A stretch of 28,209 nt of DNA, from positions 2,931 through 31,139 of the forward strand of contig JH154801.1 in assembly GCA_000226015.1 (NCBI GenBank). Direction: 5' to 3'. This document shows, in pieces, positions 1-8,529 of this stretch (positions within the stretch are counted from its first letter, which is position 1; each line of letters starts with the position of its first letter). Both the position numbers and the translations under genes were made by a program. The stretch comes from Mnemiopsis leidyi (lineage: Eukaryota; Ctenophora; Tentaculata; Lobata; Bolinopsidae). The notes under the pieces are model-generated. The model was not told where the DNA came from. It did not search any database and saw nothing but the letters and a program-made list of their open reading frames with translations.

Positions 1-131
1 ATGTGTCCCAGATATCCAGCCTGCTCCCATTGTCAACACCAGACCTAGGGTTAACTTCCAAGGTAAATGTGTCCCAGATATCCAGCCTGCTCCCATTGTC
101 AACACTAGACCTAGGGTTAACTTCCAAGGTA
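1..131 (+). repeat. 66-bp tandem duplication spanning an exon end and its donor
   Basis: Two nearly identical 66-base copies start at 1 and 67. Each ends in TTCCAAG followed by GTA, so the donor-like AG|GT occurs after base 62 and after base 128. In the frame that joins correctly to the exon at 300 (G + AT = Asp), both copies are open. The unit is exactly 22 codons, so using the second donor keeps a 22-residue repeat (CVPDIQPAPIVNTRPRVNFQ plus two) and using the first removes it. Confidence 0.85.
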
Positions 132-3100
132 GATGAGTTTTTCTGGGTGTAAATCTTAAACTAGGATACTACGAGATTTACACATTTAAGTTCTAATAAC
201 AGCTAGTATGACCATTTATCAGACTGAATATTTTTTATCGACAAAATATCCACTTGGATAATAGGTTTTAATCTAATTTAAAACCTTGCCGATCTACAGA
301 TGTGGAATGCCCCTCACCGGAGGCGGTCTACAAAGAACTGAGGGTAAAAGCTATGAAGTTCCTGGGAACAAGGGAAGTTCAGTTTGAAGAGGCTAAAGAA
401 GCAGCTACACAGCTATACGCTCTCATTACTGGAGATGTTGAAGAGGTGCGGGGAACTGTCGTCTATTTTATTCTGTTTTATCGTCAATTTTCGTCTGTTT
501 TGTCGGCAATTTTATTCTGTTTTGTCGTCAATTTCATACTGTTTTGTCGTCAATTTTATTCTGTTTTGTCGTCACTTTTATTCTGTTTTGTCGTCAATTT
601 TATTCTGTTTTGTCGTCTACTTTATTCTGTTTTGTCGTCAATTTTCGTCTGTTTTGTCGTCAATTTTCGTCTGTTTTGTCGTCTATCTTATTCTGTTTTG
701 TCGTCAATTTTACACTGTTTTGTCGTCACTTTTCTTCTGTTTTGTCGTCAATTTTATACTGTTTTGTCGTCAATTTTCTTCAGTTTTGTTGTCAATTTTC
801 TTGCCTGCATATAACGTCATGCTTACTGTCATTGTTCACACAATTTTAACATTTTTTGGGTAGCAAATTCGCCCAAAACAATTATTAACCAATCAAAGAC
901 AATTCAATCACTTAAGGTGATTGAACCAAAAGACCTGGATGTGCCGGTGGATTGTGTAAAAGAAGTCTGGCAAGACATCGACTCTGATAGAAATGGCTTT
1001 TTGGATTTGATCGAATTTAACAGAATCGCCCGTAAGTATCTAACCCATGAAATTTTTCACCTTATGTCACCGCTATCATGTCGCTGATATAATTTTCTGA
1101 GCGCTTTCATATTTTCACTTATCGATCATCTTGTCAAATGGAGGGAAACTTTCAATCAATTGGGCAGCAAAATCGTGGAGACACGTGACACACCAAGACA
1201 TGATATTGATATCTGTTAATGTTGGTAATATATCATGCCAATTATTCGAGAATTTATTCAATAGATCCAACCAACTTTGATGTTGAAATAGGCTGTTTAT
1301 CGACTGACAATAACCGATTTGAGATAATTTAAGCATTTAGTTACAGCGAGAGGACGCGCTGCGACACTTTACCATGCATTATCATGATAACATTTACATA
1401 TCATAAGACATCGATTAACTGTCGGCAACCCTAAATTCCTAAAATCAAATCATGCAGTCTAGTGTCTACTATGATTCTGATTTCTCAGAATGTTGTTACG
1501 GTATAGGCTATAGCTTTTGTTTTCGTGACGCCCCACAGTGAAAAATTTTCATCGAATCTTTAAACCGTGGAATCAAAAAATTGTGTACCCGAATTTTTAG
1601 AGCTTAGTTTTGAAGATTGAACTTCCTTAGCTGAAGGTATACCGCAATTCAGGAAAATAGGAAAAAACTTAAAATGAAGTGAAATTTAACTCGACTGCTT
1701 CTGAAGACTGTGTACCTTAAAATATAGCTATTACGTAAGCTGCGGATTAAATATCAAGACGTTCACTACTTTAACGAAGAGAACCAACATGACGCATGCA
1801 GCTCTTTCACAATGGATCACGAAGCAGGGGGTTTAAATGTTTTAAAGATTTAAATGTTCAACGTTTTATAAAGGTTTACAGAGTGACTAATTTTCACAAT
1901 TTCAGTGAATATTTTGACCCATGTAGCTCTCAAAGCAGGGGTTTAAATGTTCAACGTTCTATATAGAGTGACTAATTGTCACAATTTCAGTGGATATTTT
2001 CGAGGAGTTTCTGCCCAAGCCAGTTAAGAAGTTGAAGTCTTATGAGGATGCTAGGTAAAGTAATGACAAATGATGTGTTGATTAATCAAAATACGAGCAT
2101 TATTCTGAAAACAGTTCAGCGGCCAAAATCCTGACAAAACTCACTCAATGACGTAGCACAAAGTTGAAATCTCTATTTTCATTGATAAACTTGTCTTATA
2201 TATATCGATAAAATTTTCAGTATATATCACTAAGAGCTGTCCTTATCGCAGATCGCTTGCTTCTCAAAATTCTGAACTTTGCAGGGCGGAAGAAGAAGCC
2301 GCTGTTCCCGCAGTAAACCCAGACCTAGCTGAAGTACCTCGTGTAGAACTGGATACACTGGCTCAGATCATCTACAAAATAGGTGAGTTGTAATACACTA
2401 GCTCAGATCATCTACAAAATAGGTGAGTTATACAGTTATATCACGTGTAGAACTGGATACACTGGCTCAGATCGTCTACAAAATAGGTGAGTTATACAGG
2501 TATATCACGTGTAGAACTGGATACACTAGCTCAGATCATCTACAAAATAGGTGAGTTATACAGTTATATCACGTGTAGAACTGGATACACTAGCTCAGAT
2601 CATCTACAAAATAGGTGAGTTATACAGTTATATCAAGTGCAGAATTGGATACACTGGCTCAGATCATCTACAAAATAGGTGAGTAATACAGGAATATCAC
2701 GTGTTAGGTGGTGTAAATCTGACAGGAGGAATAGAGTGTATTTCTCATGAGATAATGGAACGGTTTACGTGTCTCAATTATGTTCGTCATAGAAATGATA
2801 TATTGATTATGACGCTGAGTAACTCACCTATAATAATGACGCTGGTTCCGTTTCTAAAAGCTATTGAGAGGCTAAGAAATCTTAAGCTTAACATACAACA
2901 ACTAAAGTAACCGAGCTGATCATTAATTGGAGCCTGAAAATTCTTCAAGTCGGAAAACTTCAAAACGTAAAATCCTTAAACGCAAAGGCAGAGCTTCAAT
3001 AAACAATAAGTAGAACTAAACAGATAGTGATTTATGTAGTCAAAACAACTTCCATATTAACATATGATTAAGTCCCGCTAAGTCAGCGAGGATCATGGAC

Positions 3101-5595
3101 AGGTAACTATGGAAATGGTTAATCCTACCCTTCTGTGATTGGGAGAAATTCGTACTGGGCGTTTATTCAAGTTCAACTTCAACATACAGCTCTAATCCGT
3201 TAAACTGAGAATACTGAGTCAAAATCAGGGACGGTTAGCTGCTGTGAGCTGAACGGTACCGTTCACGTTAATCAGCATGAGGACAAAATAGAGCCGGGGA
3301 ACGAATAAGGTGACAAGGAGTGAACAGTCACACACGTCAAACTGAAACAGTATACATTAACTGAAAACGCGCGCACAAATGGTTGCACTTGCAGTCACGT
3401 GACGTCACGTGGTCTATACCGCGCGTGACTAGTGTAGACTGTGTAGACTGTGTAAAGTGTAGAGTGTTGCGTGTACGTTACAGTGAGTAAAGTGTAGAGT
3501 GTTGCGTGTACAAACACTTCATCTGAGGGAATACGTAACTAAAGGATATATCGATTGAGTTTAATCAAGGAACTGGCTAGATAAAATATAAATAGAGCGA
3601 TGCACACTGCACAGGTAAGACTATTGAAATTAAATTAATCTAACTTTAAGAGAAATTTTATTTCTAAGTAAGTTAAGAGGTTAGGAAAACGATTTGACTT
3701 ACAGGAAAATCTTTTGATTGTGATCATAGAGGGATCATAGAGGATGAAAGTGAAGATCCGTATTGGAATAAGGATATGATATCATTATGATTAAAGGTGG
3801 TATTTGAAAACTTAAATACTCGTATCCCCATCTTGCATATATCATCATAGAAGTAGCTTAAAGGAATACGATGGTCTCAGAAACGTATACCCAATGTCTC
3901 AATGTAGTACTATCTCAAACCGGTAGTATTCAACATGACAGTAGTACACCATACACGTCAACTTATATTGGTAAAATCTTTAAAACATACAATCACAAAA
4001 CTAGCTGACATTTTCACTGCAAGTAACCTAGTCTAAGATCAAACACAGCGTGTGAATCCATGAATTGCAACTAGATGCAGTCAACTTATTGCTTTATGAC
4101 CATGAGTGTTGGGTAATGATCATACGAATGATCATATGAATGATATGGGCTATATGCAGTGATAACAGCGACAACCCACAGCTTTCAAGATCATGTATGT
4201 GCGAATTGGCGCCGTAATGTCATATACAAACAAGTAAAACTTTAAAGGGGCGCAATCTTATCTTATCCAATCTCTTTGTGCGATCGCTAACAAATAGTGA
4301 TAATCCTTCATGTAGCTGAGTTTGCGAAAATATGAAGGAGTTTTCATTTATGAAGCTTTGTAGGTTCGAATGAATCATATTTTTAGATGAATCATATTTT
4401 TAGATGAATCATGTTTTTATAGAATTGCATAATCTTAACCCACCGAGTCCTTGTTATTACGATATTCATCAATCATCGTAGCAGATAGAATAAAATCGCA
4501 AAGTGTGATCGGTATCAAGAGCTGCTAGATTGTCTATGAGTATGAATATGATTAATCATATAGCACATGGTTGATTGGTGAACAGTGAAGCTATGAACTT
4601 TATCAATCAAATTTCAGTGAAGCTTAAGGTTTAGCATGATGCTATACATAACACAATCGCAAACACTAACCAACACATGAGAGTCTCCTACAAAGTGAAA
4701 CGTAATGTTTTACAATTTACAATGTGCAACATAATAATTAACATTTTACAATGCGAAAAATGGATAATTTACAATGTGTAACATAAAAATTTACATTTTA
4801 CAATGTTAAACATAATGATACACATTTTAGTTTTACACTAATACTTAAACTAACACTGACACTAATAGAAACACCAACACTAGTTCTGTTACTAGCTACA
4901 CGTGCAATGATTTCTACATAACATTAACAGTAGCAGTAACAGTAACTGCAGTTTCGAGTAATTAAGTATCACTAAAACTAACACTTCACACTAACATTAA
5001 CACTAGTAATAGTACTAACACTAACACTAACAGTAACACTAACACTAACACTAACACTAGTACTAACACTAACACTAACACTAGCGTCTAACACTAACAC
5101 TAACACTAACACTAACACTAACACTAACACTAACACTAACATGCTAACACTAACACTAGTTCACTACTTCTTAGAGACAATATGAAAAGTTTAACAAAAT
5201 CGCAGCAAGTGAAGGTGGGGTGAGGATCCCAGAGTCGGACATGGAGAGAGTGATAGAACTGTTGTTACAAGACGCAGGAGTTGCAGCCCTGATGGACAAG
5301 GTTCAGAGTTTGGGGAGATTCACGGCGGAGGCGGAAAACACCCTGGCTAGGTCAGTGTCACGTGACTTACAACAGATTAACTTTAAAACTTTAGACCAGT
5401 GCAACTTTACTTAAAGATTAATTTTCTCAGAAATCTAAATTTACGTATGTATCTTGAATTTGGACTTTTTGATTTGGATATATTTGTTGCCACTCCTATT
5501 CTGATATCTGTTAATTTGTTATCTTACAATCTTACACCCAATCATAACATTTCAGTTTGATTCGCCCGACTCTCTACCAACTTCTTTCTGAATAA
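1..5595 (+). CDS. EF-hand protein, 3' part of a multi-exon gene (5'-truncated by the window; one internal exon not placed)
   Basis: Exons inferred from phase and splice sites: (before 1)..128, 300..445, 899..1031 (or from 917), 1991..2054, 2285..2382, then about 5175..5350 and 5556..5595 (stop TAA 5593-5595). Junctions up to 2382 and the last junction match in phase. The exon ending at 2382 leaves one base and does not fit the exon starting at 5175 (or 5177), so at least one exon between them is missing from this model. A canonical 12-residue calcium loop (DSDRNGFLDLIE) is encoded at 980-1015, with acidic residues at loop positions 1, 3 and 12 and glycine at 6. Other parts are helical and charged; the last long exon includes RIPESDMERVIELLLQDAG. 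Calcium binding is therefore expected. The specific family is not recognised and the cellular role is unknown. A poly(A) signal follows 65 bases after the stop. Several exon borders carry tandem repeats. Confidence 0.68.
461..803. repeat. 22-bp minisatellite, about 15 copies, in an intron
   Basis: The repeated unit is close to TTCTGTTTTGTCGTCAATTTTA with scattered substitutions. It begins about 15 bases after the donor at 445|446. Because 22 is not a multiple of 3 and the unit lacks stops, all three forward frames stay open, which produces overlapping long but meaningless ORFs. The array is pyrimidine-rich on this strand. Confidence 0.9.
1799..2010 (+). repeat. Imperfect duplication of an intron 3' end, acceptor and exon start
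   Basis: Copy A (about 1799-1918) and copy B (about 1923-2010) share the blocks AGCAGGGG, TTTAAATGTTCAACGTT, GAGTGACTAATT and TCACAATTTCAGTG.ATATTTT. Copy B contains the acceptor used for the exon starting at 1991. Copy A carries the same TTTCAG at about 1904, followed by a degenerate version of the exon start, so it is a decoy acceptor. Confidence 0.8.
2340..2700 (+). repeat. 64-bp tandem repeat copying an exon end plus its splice donor (six donors)
   Basis: The 43-base 3' end of the exon (2340-2382) plus the first 21 intron bases form a 64-base unit. It recurs head to tail about five times, the first copy shortened to 40 bases. Each copy ends in CTACAAAATAG|GTGAGT, so strong donors occur near 2382, 2422, 2486, 2550, 2614 and 2678. 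Reading past the first donor meets an in-frame TAA at once (ATA GGT GAG TTG TAA), so only the first donor keeps the reading frame. Confidence 0.92.
3396..3411. promoter_or_regulatory. 16-bp perfect palindrome: two E-boxes flanking a full CRE
   Basis: The sequence CACGTGACGTCACGTG equals its own reverse complement. It contains two CACGTG E-boxes (bHLH-ZIP type sites) overlapping one full TGACGTCA (CREB/ATF type site). It lies about 190 bases upstream of a TATA-like ATATAAATA near 3587, so it could mark an unannotated promoter. Binding is inferred from the motif only. Confidence 0.4.
4370..4420. repeat. 17-bp unit, three tandem copies
   Basis: ATGAATCATATTTTTAG occurs three times head to tail, the third copy with one substitution. 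No coding meaning is seen. Confidence 0.85.
4850..5160. repeat. (ACTAAC)n hexanucleotide array
   Basis: A degenerate start (about 4850-4985) passes into nearly pure CTAACA repeats (about 4985-5158) with a few interruptions (ACTAGT, GCGT, ATG). The other strand reads TTAGTG, one base away from the metazoan telomere unit TTAGGG. The array ends about 15 bases before the acceptor at 5173-5174. Every CTAAC matches the splicing branch-point consensus. Confidence 0.93.
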
Positions 5596-5659
5596 TTTTA
5601 CGGAAAGGAAACTTAACCTAAAGACAGAGTCATTCGTTGGGGCTTTTGTAGATTTTAGA

Positions 5660-5665
5660 AATAAA
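5660..5665 (+). terminator. Poly(A) signal of the EF-hand gene
   Basis: AATAAA lies 65 bases after the TAA at 5593-5595, a normal distance for a short 3' UTR. No other gene end is near. Confidence 0.6.
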
Positions 5666-6280
5666 CTACATGATTATAACTCAAGTTTGCGATTTTATAA
5701 ATATGATATTGATTCAGATTCAGAACGTGACATTCGTTTAGTATTTTCATTAAATGCAAGTTATCAGCAAGTTATCAGCAAACTGACATTCATACTGACT
5801 TAGACTACAGAGTTAAGAGTTTTACACAGTGAAGGACTTTACTGCTAAATGTAATTATTTTACTTATAATGTCCATTATTTGATGTTGTAGTTGACATTT
5901 AAGTTTTTACAACCACAATTATGTTGTGTCAAGTCTTTTTTAAACTCATGCTTAAAATTAAATAAATGCAAAGAAAACCTGTGAAATGGATAGGAAATGA
6001 ATTCGCTTCTCATGGTATTACTATTGGTATATTGGGCTTTTGGACTGCTACAGATTATCAATGATATTTCCATGTGTAAGCATCGCAATGAAACGTAATG
6101 GGTTGACTTAATAAATTTATAATTTCAATTAAAAAATTTGGCAGACTTCGTGTTGGCTTTGCATTCGGCAAAACAAGGCGATCTAATTCGCTTCTAAGTT
6201 CGCAATGCAATTTCAGTTTTTTGTGTTATAGTTATACTTATAATAGAGATAACGTCTTGAACACCTGAGTGAAAGAAACA
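5666..6280. other. Intergenic DNA between the EF-hand gene and the next + strand gene
   Basis: AT-rich with only chance ORFs. A 13-base unit, AAGTTATCAGCAA-like, is duplicated near 5757-5783. The 5' flank of the next gene (about 6220-6250) is TATA-like (TTATAGTTATACTTATAATAG region), but no clear promoter can be called. Confidence 0.5.
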
Positions 6281-8066
6281 ATGCTGAGATCATTTAAATC
6301 AGCTCTTTGCTATTTGCGAGGTGACATTTCCACCAAAAATTGCTGTTTGTTAAAGTCACACTCTCCGAATGCAGCTGATGCAGCTTCTAAAAGTTTGTCG
6401 GACTATAATGGAAAAGATTCAGTGTCACCAATTTTCAAAGGAGGTCAGTTTTTACTGTTTACTCTTAAGCTGTTTCACTGTACAATGTAAGCTGGGTTTA
6501 AATATTGGTAGCACTAATTGTGACATTTCTGGGTTCTGGATGGACCAGATTTATGTAGCACTAGCATGGCAGTTACTCACTAAATGAGAAACTACATAAA
6601 TGCTTCAGTTCAAGATTTGGCCGTAAAGAATTCCAGGTTCTCGCCAAAGTTTCAAATTTTATTTACTTCAGTCTAGACTTAAATGACTGAGGTAGCCAAT
6701 AGAAATAGATATTAGAATATTATAACAAATGACAATGCCCTGTTCAGGAAAGTTAGTACTGAAAAATGAAGATCCAGAGCCGACCAGAGCTATTAAAACT
6801 ACCAGCAAACAAGAATTTCGCCGCAACATCTCTGTAAGGGCAAAGAAACTGATCTACATCTCAACCTCTGACCGGGAAAGAAATCAAAGATCAGAGCAGC
6901 CAGAAAATAATCAGCTCTTTCTGGAAAGTCTCCAACATCCCAATAAAACGTCAGGGATGGCAGTATTGAGTAAAGATACTCTAACAGCGGCACTTTCCGG
7001 AGAGGTAACCCTCTGCTTGGCATCACGAATCTCAAAAAGTTCTGATCGTTTATGCGCCCCCCAAAATCAGAGTCATGACAAATTGATAATCTTTCCATCG
7101 TATTTATGTAGAGTGGAGTTGTATGATCAAGCTCCGAAATCCTCGATAGAAAACAAGATGATCGGCCGCCTTGTGGTTGAATCAGAAATACGGACAAGGG
7201 AGCAAAGTCTCACGTTGATCGATTGGGAGGTAGTTTGTGAGAAAGTAAGTCATCTGCCTGACATCCCCGTATTTTCCTACCTTGAAGAGTCGGCTGAACT
7301 TTCAGGTAGAAATCCGGAAGATCAGATTCCAAGCCTGACCTCTCCTGTTCATGTTTACCATACTGATTATACAACGCATCAAACTCAAAATCTTTTCCAA
7401 TTACTCCAACACAAATCCTATCCTACCGATCGAAATGGTACAAAGTTCGGTGGAGTTTCACGGAAAAGATCAGTCACTGATCGTGCAAATCCAGCACTGG
7501 TGGCTGTGGCATGGGGGCAAAGTCACCGGATAGACAGCACCGCTGCTATTAACTCTCAAGTGGCAGAAAACTTAGCTAAGAACTCTATAATGAGACAAAA
7601 ACCGAGGGATACCGCTTCAACCGGAAAAGGCTTGCCACCCCAGAAGAAGGCTGAGTCACAAGAAAAGACACGGACGGGTTTTTACCATATACTCAAGAAC
7701 CAAGAAGAGGAAGAATCTGCCGTCTCCGAGGTAAGCGAAACAGCAAGCTTGATATCCAAACTTAGTGAGGACATCAAGACTCTGGAAAACTGCACGATCG
7801 AACAGTTTGTCACAGACGAAGTGGTTTGTTTTCGTCGTCCTTGGGACAATTCTACGCTAAGATCATTTTTAAGGAATGAGAAGAGGTGCACTGAGCAGAT
7901 GTGTGAATCCATCACACCGCAGGGGAGGGGACTAGAACGTCAGGCATCTACTTATTCTGACCAGTTGGACGAGGTTTTAAACTTTATAAACAGCGAAGTT
8001 TCCGAGATAGAATCGCTGGTATACCGTCTTGACTTAAATCATAATGATCATCAACGAAATAATTGA
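6281..8066 (+). CDS. Unrecognised 493-residue protein, two exons
   Basis: Exon 1 is 6281..6443 and exon 2 is 6748..8066. The donor AAAGGAG|GTCAGT and the acceptor CCCTGTTCAG|GA join in phase (GGA codon), giving 54 + 1 + 438 residues. ATG 6281 is chosen because an in-frame TGA (6266-6268) lies just upstream. The N-terminus MLRSFKSALCYLRG is basic and hydroxylated with no acid until Asp15, resembling a mitochondrial presequence. The rest is polar, serine- and charge-rich and probably largely disordered. The last 100 residues have amphipathic helical stretches (SEVSETASLISKLSEDIKTL and DEVLNFINSEVSEIESLVYR). No domain is recognised. The intact 439-codon second exon in AT-rich DNA and the poly(A) signal at 8090 support a real gene. 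It converges on CFAP44. Confidence 0.72.
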
Positions 8067-8089
8067 TAAGCTTTTATTAATGTTTACAA

Positions 8090-8095
8090 AATAAA
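8090..8095 (+). terminator. Poly(A) signal of the 493-residue protein gene
   Basis: AATAAA lies 24 bases after the stop codon at 8064-8066. Further AATAAA copies (near 8193 and 8217) could serve as alternatives. Confidence 0.55.
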
Positions 8096-8309
8096 AAAGT
8101 TTCCGTATAGCTACAAAACATTTCGGTTCGATTGACCCTCAGAAATTGGAAAGAGAGATTCTATATTTCTAACGAAGAGAATCTTTATGTTTCAATAAAC
8201 TAGAACTTCATGTTTCAATAAACCGGTAGTTGAACAGACTTTTCAGTAACAACCAGAGCAGCCAACTCTGATAATATTTTCAAAATCTTGAAATTAATAT
8301 TCTGCCTTC

Positions 8310-8315
8310 TTTATT
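8310..8315 (-). terminator. Poly(A) signal of CFAP44
   Basis: TTTATT on the + strand is AATAAA on the - strand, about 215 bases downstream of the CFAP44 stop (8530-8532). The convergent 3' ends are separated by about 215 bases, with no gene between them. Confidence 0.5.
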
Positions 8316-8529
8316 ATTTACACACTATAATACATCGTAAAATTCTACAATTGTATGATTCAATAAAATGTCTCTTGAACTCAATCAATCGCCGTGAGCA
8401 ACTTTTTATCTTATCATAGGTCTGATTCGGGTCTAGCAGTAGCAATTTACAAATATCTCTCATAAAATTCAGCTTTAAACAGTTTGTGATCGAACTTAGC
8501 TCAGCTCAAGTGTCAACCGTTAAGCTGAG

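Larger units (their letters stand above)
2383..5174. other. Long intron-like stretch with no gene resolved, several small repeats
   Basis: After the 64-bp array no convincing coding exon is visible, yet splice phase demands at least one. A 20-base candidate microexon at about 3084-3103 (after GCTAAG, before GTAACT) has the right phase to link 2382 to 5175, but it has a poor acceptor. Other contents are a 25-bp direct repeat (3452-3476 and 3487-3511), a 17-bp unit three times (4370-4420), AT-rich TTACAATG-type reiterations (about 4700-4830), a TATA-like ATATAAATA near 3587 and a CRE/E-box palindrome at 3396-3411. Confidence 0.5.

Noticed and set aside
302-863. Three overlapping long + strand ORFs of 101-170 codons
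   Set aside because: They are produced by a stop-free 22-bp minisatellite read in all three frames; only the first 144 bases of one frame (to 445) look like a real exon.
2701-2910. 69-codon + strand ORF after the 64-bp array
   Set aside because: No ATG-supported start, no acceptor in phase and no recognisable protein; likely chance.
4360-4372. GGTTCGAAT resembling a tRNA B box
   Set aside because: No A box or cloverleaf can be folded around it.
6729-6747. ATG at 6729 as start of the 493-residue protein
   Set aside because: A good acceptor (TGTTCAG) lies at 6741-6747 and joins in phase to an upstream exon with an ATG and a preceding stop.
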